This document shows positions 1 to 9,509 of a stretch of DNA of 64,000 nt, one piece after another. Location: the NCBI RefSeq assembly GCF_001735805.1, contig NZ_CP017248.1, positions 2,914,001 to 2,978,000 of the forward strand, given 5' to 3'. The DNA comes from Streptomyces fodineus. GTDB taxonomy: Bacteria; Actinomycetota; Actinomycetes; Streptomycetales; Streptomycetaceae. Numbering within the stretch: position 1 is the first letter of the stretch; each line of letters begins with the position of its first letter. Both the position numbers and the translations under genes were made by a program. Under the pieces are notes generated by a model. The model was not told the DNA's origin, made no database searches, and worked only from the letters and a program-made list of their open reading frames with translations.

Positions 1-3000
1 GGCATGGACATCGCAGGCATCGAGCAGGTCTTCGTCTACGACCCTGACCTGGTGGCCGAGGTCTGCGACGAGACGCGGTTCTTCAAGCAGATCGAGAAGA
101 CGCCGCTGAGCCATGTTCGGGACTACACGGGGGCGGGCCTGTTCACGGCCCACCAGCACGAAGAGGAATGGGCCATGGCCCACCGGATCCTGCTGCCGGC
201 CTTCAGCCAGCGGGCCATGAAGACCTACTTCGGTCAGATGCTGGAGATCGCCCAGAACCTCGTCGGCAAGTGGGAGAGCCGGGAGGGTCAGCCGGTCGCC
301 ATCACCGACGACTACACCCGGCTCACCCTGGACACCATCGCCCTGTCCGGCTTCGGCTACCGCTTCCGGTCCTACGACAAGGAGGAGCTGCACCCCTTCC
401 TCAACTCGCTGCTGGAGGCGCTGATCGAGTCGATGCGGCGCTCTCAGGAGCTGCCGATGATGACCAAGCTCCGCAAGGCGGACGACAGGAAGTACCGCCA
501 GAACATCCAGCTGATGCGTGACCTGGTCGAGAGCGTGATCAAGGAGCGCCGCGAGGGGAAGGGCACCGGCGAGGAGGACCTGCTCGGCCTGATGCTGGAG
601 GCCACCGACCCGGAGACCGGCAAGCTGCTGGCGGACGACAACGTCCGCGACCAGGTGGTGACCTTCCTGATCGCCGGTCACGAGACCACCAGTGGCCTGC
701 TGTCGTTCGCCACGTACTCGCTGATGCGCAACCCGCACGTGCTGGCGCAGGCGTACGCCGAGGTCGACCGCCTGCTGCCCGGTGACACGGTCCCGGACTA
801 CGACACGATCATGCAGCTCGACGTGATCCCGCGGATCCTGGAGGAGACCCTGCGCCTGTGGGCTCCCATCCCGCTGATCGCCAAGGCGCCCATCGACGAC
901 ACCGTCATCGGCGACCGGTACGAGCTGAGGAAGGGAACCAGGGCCAACATCCTCATGGGCGCGCTGCACTCCCACCCCAAGGCGTGGGACCGGCCGGAGG
1001 AGTTCGACATCGACCGGTGGCTGCCGGAGAACCGCGTGGAACAGCACCCGCACGCCTACAAGCCGTTCGGCAACGGTGTGCGTGCCTGCATCGGCCGCCA
1101 GTTCGCGCTCACCGAGGCCCGCCTGGCGCTTGCGCTCGTGCTGCAGAAGTTCAGGTTCTCCGACACCACCGACTACAAGATGGACGTCCGCGAGGCGCTG
1201 ACGCGCAAGCCCGGCGACTTCCAGTTGGTCGTCCGCAAGCGTCAGGACCACCAGCGGACCGTCTTCGGCGCCGCCGACCTGCAGACCGGCGACACGCAGG
1301 CGCAGACAGCGGTCAGCGGCGTCGGTGTGAACCTGACCGTCGCCTACGGCTCCAGCCTCGGCTCCTGCGAGGACCTGGCGCGCACCATCGCCGACCGCGG
1401 TGAGCGCTCCGGGTTCGGCACCACGCTGATGAGCCTGGACGAGCTGGGCGACAACCTGCCCACCGAGGGTCTGCTCGTCGTCGTAGCCGCCAGCTACAAC
1501 GGCAAGGCACCCGACAACGCCCAGCGCTTCGACGACCTGCTCGCCGCCGGCCTGCCCGAGGGCTCGCTGTCCAACGTGCGGTTCGCGCTCCTGGGCGCCG
1601 GCAACACCCAGTGGGTGGCCACCTACCAGGCATTCCCCAAGCGGATCACGGAAGGTCTGCTGGCCGCCGGCGCCACGCCCGTCGTCGAGCGCGGCATCGC
1701 GGACGCCGCCGGTGACTTCGACGGCATGGCGAGTCGCTGGATGGACACCCTGTGGGCCACCCTGGCCGAGGAGTACGCCGCCGACACCTCCGAGGCGAGC
1801 GGCCCGCGTTACCAGGTCCAGCTGCTCACCGAGTCCGACGTGCGCCCCGCCATCGTCTCCGAGCAGGCGTACCCGCTCACGGTGGTGGCCAACGAGGAGC
1901 TCGTGGCCGACGCGACCGGCCTGTGGGACTTCCAGATCGAGCCGCCGCGCCCGTCCGCGAAGTCCATCACCGTCGAGCTGCCCGAGGGTGTCACCTACGA
2001 CACCGGCAACCACCTGGCCGTCTTCGCCAAGAACGAACTCGCCCTGGTGGAGCGCGCCCTGAGGCGGCTCGGCGTCGACTACGACCAGGTGCTCCGGCTC
2101 GACCAGCCCGCAGGCGGCCGCACCCACCTGCCGGTCGGCACCCCGGTCACCGCCGGCATCCTGCTCACCGAGTTCCTGGAGCTGCAGGACGTGGCCACCC
2201 GCTCCCAGATCAAGACGCTGGCCGAGTACACCCAGTGCCCGTGGACACGGCCGCAGCTCCAGGCGTACGCGGCCGACACGGAGGAGGCCGAGGAGCACTA
2301 CCAGAAGGAGATCCTCGGCAAGCGGGTCTCGGTGCTGGGCCTGCTGGAGCGCTTCCCCGCGGTCGAGCTGCCGCTGGCGGTGTTCCTGGAGATGATGGGG
2401 CCGATCCGACCCCGCTTCTACTCCATCTCCTCCGCCCCGTCGGCCAGCCCGCGCCATGTGCGCCTGACCGTCGGCCTGCTGGAGGGTCCGGCCCTGTCCG
2501 GCGACGGCCAGTACCGCGGCACCTGCTCCTCCTACATCGCCGGTCTTGAGCCCGGTGACGTCGTGTACGGCTACGTCCGCGTGCCCTCCCCGACGTTCGC
2601 CCCGCCCGCCGACCCCGCCACGCCGCTGATCCTGATCGGCCCCGGCACCGGGATCGCGCCGCTGCGCGGCTTCCTGGAGGAGCGGGCGACACAGCACGCG
2701 AACGGCACCGAGGTCGGCCTGTCGCAGGTCTTCGTCGGCTGCCGCCACCCGGAGCACGACTACTTCTACAAGCAGGAGATGCGGGACTGGGAGCAGGCCG
2801 GGATCGCGCAGGTGCACACCGCCTTCTCCGCGGTGCCCGGGCACCCGGCCCGGTTCGTGCAGAACGCCATAGCCAATGCCGCCGACACGGTGTGGCAGGC
2901 CGTCGAGGACGGCGCGTACATCTACGTCTGCGGTGACGGCCGCCGTATGGCCCCCGCCGTCCGCGAGGCCCTCGCCGCCATCCACCGCCGGCGGACCGGC

Positions 3001-3078
3001 AGCGACGACGAGGCCGCCCAGCAGTGGCTCGCCCAGCTCGAGGCCGACGAGCGCTACCAGCAGGACGTCTTCGCCTGA
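1..3078 (+). CDS. Self-sufficient cytochrome P450/NADPH-P450 reductase fusion (CYP102/BM3-like), 5'-truncated by window edge
   Basis: Fused monooxygenase expected to hydroxylate fatty-acid-like or other hydrophobic substrates using NADPH and O2. The heme domain shows the I-helix motif AGHETTSG and the heme-thiolate loop PFGNGVRACIG. That Cys is residue 362 of the visible frame, against Cys400 in BM3, so about 38 N-terminal residues lie outside the window. The frame is open back to base 1, and the ATG at 4 is internal. An FMN flavodoxin domain follows (AYGSSLGSCEDLA), then FAD-binding (RPRFYSISSAPSAS) and NADPH-binding segments (GPGTGIAPLRGF, YVCGDGRRMA). The C-terminus looks complete. A zinc alcohol dehydrogenase follows after about 160 bases, a plausible partner for oxidising the hydroxylated product. 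The substrate cannot be read from the sequence. Confidence 0.95.
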   Translation, partial: GMDIAGIEQVFVYDPDLVAEVCDETRFFKQIEKTPLSHVRDYTGAGLFTAHQHEEEWAMAHRILLPAFSQRAMKTYFGQMLEIAQNLVGKWESREGQPVAITDDYTRLTLDTIALSGFGYRFRSYDKEELHPFLNSLLEALIESMRRSQELPMMTKLRKADDRKYRQNIQLMRDLVESVIKERREGKGTGEEDLLGLMLEATDPETGKLLADDNVRDQVVTFLIAGHETTSGLLSFATYSLMRNPHVLAQAYAEVDRLLPGDTVPDYDTIMQLDVIPRILEETLRLWAPIPLIAKAPIDDTVIGDRYELRKGTRANILMGALHSHPKAWDRPEEFDIDRWLPENRVEQHPHAYKPFGNGVRACIGRQFALTEARLALALVLQKFRFSDTTDYKMDVREALTRKPGDFQLVVRKRQDHQRTVFGAADLQTGDTQAQTAVSGVGVNLTVAYGSSLGSCEDLARTIADRGERSGFGTTLMSLDELGDNLPTEGLLVVVAASYNGKAPDNAQRFDDLLAAGLPEGSLSNVRFALLGAGNTQWVATYQAFPKRITEGLLAAGATPVVERGIADAAGDFDGMASRWMDTLWATLAEEYAADTSEASGPRYQVQLLTESDVRPAIVSEQAYPLTVVANEELVADATGLWDFQIEPPRPSAKSITVELPEGVTYDTGNHLAVFAKNELALVERALRRLGVDYDQVLRLDQPAGGRTHLPVGTPVTAGILLTEFLELQDVATRSQIKTLAEYTQCPWTRPQLQAYAADTEEAEEHYQKEILGKRVSVLGLLERFPAVELPLAVFLEMMGPIRPRFYSISSAPSASPRHVRLTVGLLEGPALSGDGQYRGTCSSYIAGLEPGDVVYGYVRVPSPTFAPPADPATPLILIGPGTGIAPLRGFLEERATQHANGTEVGLSQVFVGCRHPEHDYFYKQEMRDWEQAGIAQVHTAFSAVPGHPARFVQNAIANAADTVWQAVEDGAYIYVCGDGRRMAPAVREALAAIHRRRTGSDDEAAQQWLAQLEADERYQQDVFA

Positions 3079-3240
3079 CCGCCGCCGCACGCCGTCAAGG
3101 CGCGCTGCCCCCAGCCGCCGGGAGGCGCGCGGACGTCCTGCCTCCCCCGCACGCCTCCCGGCCCCACCAGCCATTCAGACACCCCATGGCACCCATGGCC
3201 CGAACCACCGGGCCGTGCCGCTCACGGAAAGCAGATCACC

Positions 3241-4287
3241 ATGGACACCATGCTCGCCGGACGCTTCCACCTGGACAGCAAGAAGTTCGCCGTGGAGGAG
3301 GTCCCCATCCCCGTGCCCGGCCCGGGCGAGGTCCTCATCGAGGTCAAGGCCGCGGGCGTCTGCCTCTCCGACGTCCACCTTCTCGACGGCTCCCTCGTCC
3401 CGCTGTTCGCCACCTCCGACACGGTCACCGTCGGCCACGAGGTCTCCGGCGTCGTCCACACCCTCGGCCCCGACCTCAAGCGGGGCCTGACCGCCGGCAC
3501 CCGCGTCACCCTGGAGGCCGGCAAGACCTGCGGCCGGTGCGCCGGCTGCGTGCGCCACCGCCCCTGCACCCAGATGCTCACCGCCGGCATCGACTACGAC
3601 GGCGGCTGGGCCGAGTACGTGATCGCCCGCGAGGACACCCTCATCCCCATCCCCGACAGTCTCCCCTTCGACCAGGCCGCGATCATCCCCGACGCGGTCT
3701 CCACCCCCTACGCCGCCGTCGTCGCCACCGCGGGCGTCCGTCCCGCCCAGTCCGTCGGCGTCTGGGGCGTGGGCGGAGTCGGCGCGCACAACGTACGTCT
3801 CGCCCGCCTGGTCGGCGCCGCCCCGATCATCGCCGTCGACCCGCTGCCCAGCGCGCGCGAGCGCGCCCTGGCCTTCGGTGCGGACTACGCCCTGGACCCG
3901 GCAGCCCCCGACTTCGCCGACCAGGTACGCGTGGCCACCGACGGGCGGGGCCTGGACTTCGCCTTCGACTGCGCCGGCGTACCCGCCGTGCGCGAGCAGG
4001 CCGCCTCCGTGCTCGGCCTGGGCGGCTCCCTGATCCTGGTGGGCATCACCCCCAGGCCGCTCACCATCACCGAGGGCCTGACCTTCAACTACCTGCAGAA
4101 GCAGGTGCGCGGTCACTACGGCGGCTTCCCGGAGTCGGTCTCCGAGCTCGTGCGGCTGACCGCGGCCGGCCGCCTCGACCTGGCCCCCTCCATCACCGAC
4201 CACATCCCCCTCATCGACGCGGCCGGCGCGGTCAGTCGTCTGGAGAACAAGATCGGCGACCCGATCCGCCTCATCCTGGTCCCCTGA
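3241..4287 (+). CDS. Zinc-dependent medium-chain alcohol dehydrogenase
   Basis: Cytosolic NAD(P)-dependent alcohol/aldehyde oxidoreductase of 348 residues, the usual MDR length. Catalytic-zinc ligands are recognisable in GVCLSDVH and GHEVSG. The four-cysteine structural-zinc loop is CGRCAGCVRHRPC. The Rossmann motif is GVWGVGGVGAHNVRLA. The ATG follows a purine-rich GGAAAG. It lies downstream of the P450 fusion on the same strand and is closed by a strong hairpin, so the two probably form one unit that hydroxylates and then oxidises a substrate. Substrate specificity is not inferable. Confidence 0.9.
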   Translation: MDTMLAGRFHLDSKKFAVEEVPIPVPGPGEVLIEVKAAGVCLSDVHLLDGSLVPLFATSDTVTVGHEVSGVVHTLGPDLKRGLTAGTRVTLEAGKTCGRCAGCVRHRPCTQMLTAGIDYDGGWAEYVIAREDTLIPIPDSLPFDQAAIIPDAVSTPYAAVVATAGVRPAQSVGVWGVGGVGAHNVRLARLVGAAPIIAVDPLPSARERALAFGADYALDPAAPDFADQVRVATDGRGLDFAFDCAGVPAVREQAASVLGLGGSLILVGITPRPLTITEGLTFNYLQKQVRGHYGGFPESVSELVRLTAAGRLDLAPSITDHIPLIDAAGAVSRLENKIGDPIRLILVP

Positions 4288-4331
4288 CGCCTGTCAGCGG
4301 GGCATCGAAGCCACCTCGGGCAGGGGTGAGT

Positions 4332-4363
4332 GGGCGCCGGTGCTTGAGGGAACACCGGCGCCC
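4332..4363 (+). terminator. Terminator hairpin after the P450/dehydrogenase unit
   Basis: Inverted repeat GGGCGCCGGTG / CACCGGCGCCC, an 11-bp perfect stem with a 10-base loop, followed shortly by GTTTT. It lies between the dehydrogenase stop and the TetR start. Confidence 0.75.
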
Positions 4364-4402
4364 GCCGTTTTCCGGCAGCCAGAACCCCGGAGGGACGGAG
4401 CC

Positions 4403-5068
4403 ATGCAGACGACCGACGCCCTGGGCCGCACTCCGCGGCGCGGTGATGCTCGCTCGAACCGCAGACGCATTCTCGCGATCGCTCGGCAGAGACTGCGGGA
4501 CGACCCCGACGCGAGTCTCGACAGCATCGCTCAGGGGGCCGGCGTCGCCCGGCGCACCATCTACGGACACTTCTCCAGCCGGGAGGCGCTGGTCGCCGAG
4601 CTGACGCAGGAAGCGGTCCAAGCGCTCCGGCAGGCGTTCGCCACAGCCGGTGCCCCGGGTGCCGGTCCGCTCGAGGCGATGACGCGGATGGTCCTGTCGG
4701 GATGGGCGGTGCGCGACCAGTACCGCGCGCTGCTGTCCTTGGGGCGACGCCACCTGGGAGATGAGGCGGTCCGCGCCACCCTGGCACCGGTCCGCGACGA
4801 GGCCGTCGCGACCCTGCGACGCGGTCAGCGCCAAGGCGTGTTCGCGGACCATGTCCCGGCGCCCGTCCTCGCTCAGGCGCTGGAAGCACTGATGCTGGCC
4901 CTGGCCGAGGAGAACGCCGCGAGCGCGTGGGCGGACTCCACGGGTGAGGCCGCAGCCACCGCGTTCCTCGTCGCCGCCGGCGTGGCACCGCAGGCGGCAG
5001 CGCTGCAAGTGCGGGACGTCGTGAGTGAGGCAGCTGTCAGTCGAGGCCGGGCAGCGGGCGCCGGGTGA
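4403..5068 (+). CDS. TetR/AcrR family transcriptional regulator
   Basis: DNA-binding regulator of 221 residues. The N-terminal helix-turn-helix is evident in SLDSIAQGAGVARRTIYGHFSSREALVAEL, quoted here only as a 30-residue landmark region around residues 37-66, with YGHFSSR as the hallmark. The C-terminal ligand-binding part is variable. The ATG was chosen because GGAGGGA sits about 8 bases upstream; the frame is open further 5' but without ribosome-binding support. It follows the dehydrogenase terminator and is a candidate local repressor of the P450/dehydrogenase unit. Its last 32 bases overlap the end of the convergent second TetR gene. The ligand is unknown. Confidence 0.88.
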   Translation: MQTTDALGRTPRRGDARSNRRRILAIARQRLRDDPDASLDSIAQGAGVARRTIYGHFSSREALVAELTQEAVQALRQAFATAGAPGAGPLEAMTRMVLSGWAVRDQYRALLSLGRRHLGDEAVRATLAPVRDEAVATLRRGQRQGVFADHVPAPVLAQALEALMLALAEENAASAWADSTGEAAATAFLVAAGVAPQAAALQVRDVVSEAAVSRGRAAGAG

Positions 5069-5672
5069 CCTCATGGGCGTCGTCCGGGGCGACACCGAGC
5101 ATGCGCAGGACCATCTCGGCCAGGTCGGAGGCGGCCTCGTCGCCGTCGAGGTCCGGGCGGTCCAGCCTGAGAGCCACGAGGGACAGCAGGGTGCCGCCCA
5201 GGGCGGACAGAGCGGTGGTCGCGTTGTCGCAGGTGAAGCGGCCCGACGCGATGCCGATCTCCAGGTCGCGCAGGGCGCGCGGCGACAGACCGCTGTCCGA
5301 GTGGATGTGGGACAGGCCGCGGTCACGCAGGATCCGCAGGAGTTCCGGGTGGGAGTCCGCCATCCGGGCAGTGAGCCGGAATCCGGCCGCGACCAGCTCG
5401 GCCGGGTCGTCGACGCCTTCCACGCGCGCATCGATGACCTGCCCGAACTCCTCCAGGGCGTCCGACACCGCGGCGTCGAACAGCTCCGTCTTCGACTCGA
5501 AGTGGTTGTAGAAGGATCCGAAACCGACATCGGCGCGCTCGGCGATGGCCTGGATGCTGGCGCTGGTGTCCCCGGTCTCCGCGAGGATCTGGCGGGCCGC
5601 GCGGACGAGCGCCTGACGGGTCTCGGCGCGGCGCCGCTCGAAGCGGTTCTTGGGCGGGGCTGACGTCGGCAT
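5037..5672 (-). CDS. TetR/AcrR family transcriptional regulator, divergent from the catabolic operon
   Basis: Regulator of 211 residues with a clear N-terminal TetR helix-turn-helix; IAERADVGFGSFYNHFESK is diagnostic. The start is uncertain: ATG 5672 and the in-frame ATG 5690 both lack a strong ribosome-binding site. It diverges from the dioxygenase operon across an AT-rich spacer holding repeated and palindromic sequence, the usual layout for a TetR repressor controlling itself and a catabolic operon. The inducer is presumably an operon substrate or CoA intermediate, which is inference. Confidence 0.88.
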   Translation of the reverse strand: MPTSAPPKNRFERRRAETRQALVRAARQILAETGDTSASIQAIAERADVGFGSFYNHFESKTELFDAAVSDALEEFGQVIDARVEGVDDPAELVAAGFRLTARMADSHPELLRILRDRGLSHIHSDSGLSPRALRDLEIGIASGRFTCDNATTALSALGGTLLSLVALRLDRPDLDGDEAASDLAEMVLRMLGVAPDDAHEVTRRPLPGLD

Positions 5673-5714
5673 ACGGCCCAGTGTAACCATCGCGACGATG
5701 ACTCTGCCATTACT

Positions 5715-5787
5715 GATGAGATCCTCAATTATTTGAGCTGCACCTATTGACGATGAGAAACGCCAGAGTTGATGATTTCCTCATTAC
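5715..5787. promoter_or_regulatory. Candidate operator region between the TetR gene and the catabolic operon
   Basis: The AT-rich divergent spacer contains a near-repeat of GATGAkwTCCTCAwTwa at 5715-5731 and 5771-5787 (56-base offset). A perfect inverted repeat CTCAA-N4-TTGAG lies at 5724-5737, overlapping the first copy. The second copy ends 23 bases before the operon's first ATG. The position suggests TetR binding sites; no binding consensus is known for this protein. Confidence 0.5.
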
Positions 5788-5810
5788 GGCAGTGTTGCTT
5801 GGAGGACACC

Positions 5811-6956
5811 ATGTCCCACATCCCCGTTAACAAGGGCGGTCCTCTGACGCCCCACCAAGACCTCCACAGTGAGCAGGGCGCCCTGCGCGGAGAGCACCCC
5901 GGACGAGCCCGGAATCCTGTGATCAAGGTCGCGGACCTGGCCTGGCTGGAGTTCGAGAAGCCCGACCTGGACCGGGCCGAGGTGTTCGCCCGCGACTTCG
6001 GCTTCGCGATCGCCGCCCGCACCCGGCACGAGCTGTGGCTGCGCGGCACGTTCGCGGGCCCGCCCTGCATGGTCATCCGGCGCGGGCGTACCTCCCGCTT
6101 CCTCGGACCGGCGTTCCGCGCGGCCGAGCGGGCCGATGTCGACCGGCTGGCCGCCGCCGTCGGACACAGCGTCCGGGACATCGACATACCGGGTGGTGGC
6201 CGGTCGGTCGCCCTGTTCGACCCCTCGGGCCTGCCGGTCCGGGTCGTGCACTGCGCCGAACCGCTGCCCGCGCTGCCCGAGCAGCCGCCGCTGACCCTCA
6301 ACACAGGCACCGAACCCCGCCGTACGAACGCCACCCAGCGACCGCCCCGCGAGCCGTCCCGCATCCAGCGCCTCGGCCATGTGGTGCTGGAGACACGGAC
6401 GTTCGCCCGCACCCTGGACTGGTACCTGGACACCCTCGGGATGATCGTCTCCGACTTCCTGTTCCTGGACGGGCAGCGCCAGCGCGGGCCGACCATGGCG
6501 TTCATCCGCTGCGACCAGGGCAGCCTGGCCGTCGATCACCACACGCTGGCCCTGCACCTGGGGCCCGGAACCGGATACGTCCACTCGGCCTACCAGGTCA
6601 CCGACCTCGACTCGATCGCCGTCGGCGGCGAGTACCTCGCCGAGCGCGGCTACCAGCGCAGCTGGGGAATCGGCCGGCACATCCAGGGCAGTCAGCTCTT
6701 CGACTACTGGCGCGACCCCGACCGCTTCATGCTGGAGCACTTCGCCGACGGCGACCTGTTCTCCTGCGACCTCGAACCCGGATGGGCACCGATGTCGGCG
6801 AGCGGCCTGGCCCAGTGGGGCCCGCCCGTCACCCGCGACTTCCTGGGCACCAACCCCTCCCCCGCCAAGCTCCGCGAGGTCATGACGGCCCTGCGCGACG
6901 ACAACGAACTCGACCCCGCACGCCTGCTGGGCCTGATGAAAGCGATGAGCTCATGA
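5811..6956 (+). CDS. VOC-superfamily extradiol (catechol-type) dioxygenase
   Basis: Class I extradiol-type ring-cleavage enzyme of 381 residues with two VOC modules. The C-terminal module keeps a plausible 2-His-1-carboxylate iron triad: His190 in RLGHVVLE, His258 in YVHSAYQV and Glu309 in FMLEHFAD. The N-terminal module carries no obvious metal set, as is usual. ATG 5811 has GGAGGA six bases upstream; the frame is open about 14 codons earlier without such support. It heads an operon whose members overlap by ATGA or GTGA. Likely role: meta-cleavage of a catechol made by the downstream flavin hydroxylase. The exact diol is unknown. Confidence 0.85.
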   Translation: MSHIPVNKGGPLTPHQDLHSEQGALRGEHPGRARNPVIKVADLAWLEFEKPDLDRAEVFARDFGFAIAARTRHELWLRGTFAGPPCMVIRRGRTSRFLGPAFRAAERADVDRLAAAVGHSVRDIDIPGGGRSVALFDPSGLPVRVVHCAEPLPALPEQPPLTLNTGTEPRRTNATQRPPREPSRIQRLGHVVLETRTFARTLDWYLDTLGMIVSDFLFLDGQRQRGPTMAFIRCDQGSLAVDHHTLALHLGPGTGYVHSAYQVTDLDSIAVGGEYLAERGYQRSWGIGRHIQGSQLFDYWRDPDRFMLEHFADGDLFSCDLEPGWAPMSASGLAQWGPPVTRDFLGTNPSPAKLREVMTALRDDNELDPARLLGLMKAMSS

Positions 6957-7890
6957 GCACCAACGTTCTGCGCACCCCCGACGGCTGGTGGGCCGTCCGG
7001 GACGAACGCGCCGTCCGCATCGAGACCAAGGCCGTCACCACCGCCGAACTGCTCGCCGACCGGGCCACCGTGCGAGAGGCCGCCGCCTCCGGCGAGAGCG
7101 GCACACCCGTCGCCGACCTGGTGGCACTGCCCCGGTCACCACCCCCTGCAGGGTGGTCGCCCAGATGGTCAACTACCGCAGCCACGCCAAGGATTCCGGG
7201 TTCACCGGCGACATCCCGCCCACCTTCTTCCGTAAGGCATCCGGCTCGGTCAGCGGTCCGCACGAGGCGATCGTCCGCCCGGCGCACGTGAGGTTCCTCG
7301 ACTACGAGGTGGAACTCGGCCTCGTCATGGGCGCGACCCTGCCGGTGGGCACCGTCGTCGAGGAGACGGACCTGCCGCACTACGTCGCCGGGCTCGTCCT
7401 CACCAACGACGTCAGCGCCCGCGACGTCCAGCTGACCAAGACGCAGTTCTACGAGAGCAAGTCCTACCCGACCTTCACCCCGACGGGGCCGTATCTGGCC
7501 CTGCTGGAGCCCGAGGACTTCGCCCGTCTGATCGACCTGCGGCTTCGGCTGTCGGTCAACGGTGTGCCGCGCCAGGACCGCACTCTCGCCGACATGATCG
7601 TGCGGCCCGCGCAGGCGCTCACCCTGCTGGCCCGCTTCCAGACCCTCGACCCGGGCGACCTGCTGCTCACCGGCACTCCTGGCGGCACGGCCCTGAAGGC
7701 CCCGCCCAAGCCGGTCGAGAAGATCGCCGCTCTGCTGCCGCCCGCCCTGAAGTGGAAGGCGTTCTTCAACGGCCAGGCCAAGAACCCCCGCTACCTGCGC
7801 GACGGTGACCTCGTCACCGCCACGATCGCCACCCCCGACGGGCGCATCGACCTGGGTGAGCAGCGGACCGCTGTGGCGGACGCGACGTGA
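6953..7890 (+). pseudogene. Fumarylacetoacetate-hydrolase-family protein (catechol meta-pathway hydratase/hydrolase-like), frameshifted
   Basis: The start overlaps the dioxygenase stop (ATGA). The first ~59 codons (MSTNVLRTPDGWW through VADLVALP) read in frame 2. The family continues in frame 1 from PVTTPCRVVAQMVNYRSH. The switch lies at the four-C run 7130-7133: one extra C would restore LPPVTTPCR and an approximately 311-residue protein. The downstream part keeps the FAH core, including the metal-binding ExE motif in DYEVELGLVMG, LTNDVSARDVQ and LLTGTPGGTAL. Either the gene is disrupted or the read has a homopolymer error. Expected role: hydrolysis or hydration of the ring-cleavage product. 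A shorter protein from an internal start would lack the N-terminal cap. Confidence 0.8.
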
Positions 7891-9509
7891 GCGACGCAGC
7901 GCGGAGGCCGGTGGTGATCATCGGTGCGGGGCCCGTGGGAGTCACGGCCGCGCTCCTGCTCGCCCGGCACGGAGTGCGCAGCCTCGTCCTGGAACGCCAC
8001 CGGGACGTCTACCCCCTGCCGCGCGCCGTCGTCGTGGACGACGAGGTCCGCCGGATCCTGCAGAGCGTCGGCATCCACGAGGAGTTCGCCGCCCTCGCAC
8101 GTCCGGCACGCGGGCTGCGGCTGCTGAACGCCCAGCACCGTGTGATCGCCGAATTCGCACGATCCCGGCACGGGAAGCATGGCTTCCCTCAGACCAGCAT
8201 GTTCGACCAGCCCGACCTGGAACGCCTGCTGCGCGCCGCCCTGACGCGCCGCCCCGAGTGTGAACTGTGGGGCGGGGTGGAGGTCGTGTCCGTCAGCCAG
8301 GGCACCGAGGGGGCGGCTCCGGTCCGGGTCACCTTCCGCCGCGACGGCAGCGACGAGGACGAGCACGTCTGGGCGGATGCCGTCCTCGGCTGCGACGGCG
8401 CGGGCAGCCTCACCCGTGACGCCGTCGGCGCCGCCTGGGAGGACCTGCACTTCGAGGAGAGCTGGCGGGTCATCGACGTGCGCACCAGCCGCCCGGTCCG
8501 GACCTGGGAAGGCGTCGACCAGATCTGCTGCCCCACCCAGCCCGCCACCTTCATGCGCCTCGGCAAGGACCGCTACCGCTGGGAGTTCCGGCTGGCCGAC
8601 GACGAGGCCCTGGACGGCACGGAGGGACTGGAGCGCCTGCGTGAGCTGGTCGCCCCCTGGGTGGACGTGCCCTCCGGCGTCTCGCGGGGCGACGACTTCG
8701 AGGTGATCCGGCAGGCGCAGTACACCTTCCGGGCCCGCCTGGCCGACCGGTGGCGCCGGGGACGCGTCTTCCTGCTGGGCGACGCGGCCCACCTCACCCC
8801 GCCCTTCATCGGGCAGGGGCTGTGCGCGGGCCTGCGCGACGCCCACAACCTGACCTGGAAGCTCGCCCGTGTTCTCCGACAGGGCGCGGACGACGGGCTG
8901 TTGGACACCTACGAGCGAGAGCGCAAGCCGCACGCCCGCTACCTGATCCGGGTCGCGGTCGCCGTCGGCTGGGCCATGACCGGTGGACAGGACCGCGTCG
9001 CGGCGCTCCGCCGGGCCGCCGTTGCCGCGGCCTGCCGCATCCCCGGCGTGACCTCGGCGGTGAGCCGTGACCTCAGCCCCGCGCTGCCCGCCGGCCCGCT
9101 CGTCCGGCGCCGCCCCGGGCTCATCGGGCGCGGGCTGCCCGGCACCTTCTGCCCGCAGCCCTGGGTGATCGCCGACGGCAGGCGAGTCCGCCTGGACGAC
9201 ATCCTCGGAGACTCCTTCGCCGTCGTGACCGCTGTGCCGCCCACCCCGCGGATGACGGCCGTGGCCATGGCGCTGGACGCACCCACGCTCCACGTCGGCG
9301 ACCTGGGCGACGACGGCACGCTGGCCGCCTGGCTGGCGCGCGGCCGGGCCGACGCCGTCCTGCTGCGCCCCGACCGTGTCGTGATGGACACCGTCCCTGC
9401 CGGCACCGGCCACTTCCCGGACACCACCGCCTGGGCTTCCCTGCTGTACACGGCCCGCCGTACCGCCGATGCCCGGTCCGTCCCGCTGCCGAGGAGCACC
9501 GCACCATGA
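7887..9509 (+). CDS. FAD-dependent aromatic hydroxylase, MhpA-like (3-(3-hydroxyphenyl)propionate hydroxylase family)
   Basis: Class A flavoprotein monooxygenase of 540 residues, close to MhpA length. It has the N-terminal dinucleotide motif VVIIGAGPVGVTAALLLARHG, the mid-protein DG motif (GCDGAGSLTRDAVG) and GDAAHLTPPFIGQGLCAG before DAHNLTWKLA. GTG start overlaps the preceding stop by GTGA, and its stop overlaps the next ATG. In context it would ortho-hydroxylate a phenolic acid or phenol using NAD(P)H and O2 to supply the diol cleaved by the first gene product. The side chain of the substrate is unknown. Confidence 0.88.
   Translation: MSDAARRPVVIIGAGPVGVTAALLLARHGVRSLVLERHRDVYPLPRAVVVDDEVRRILQSVGIHEEFAALARPARGLRLLNAQHRVIAEFARSRHGKHGFPQTSMFDQPDLERLLRAALTRRPECELWGGVEVVSVSQGTEGAAPVRVTFRRDGSDEDEHVWADAVLGCDGAGSLTRDAVGAAWEDLHFEESWRVIDVRTSRPVRTWEGVDQICCPTQPATFMRLGKDRYRWEFRLADDEALDGTEGLERLRELVAPWVDVPSGVSRGDDFEVIRQAQYTFRARLADRWRRGRVFLLGDAAHLTPPFIGQGLCAGLRDAHNLTWKLARVLRQGADDGLLDTYERERKPHARYLIRVAVAVGWAMTGGQDRVAALRRAAVAAACRIPGVTSAVSRDLSPALPAGPLVRRRPGLIGRGLPGTFCPQPWVIADGRRVRLDDILGDSFAVVTAVPPTPRMTAVAMALDAPTLHVGDLGDDGTLAAWLARGRADAVLLRPDRVVMDTVPAGTGHFPDTTAWASLLYTARRTADARSVPLPRSTAP

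Noticed and set aside
7165..7890. Intact shorter FAH-family gene starting at an internal ATG
   Set aside because: The upstream frame-2 segment is itself family-like and coupled to the operon, so a frameshift explains the data better.
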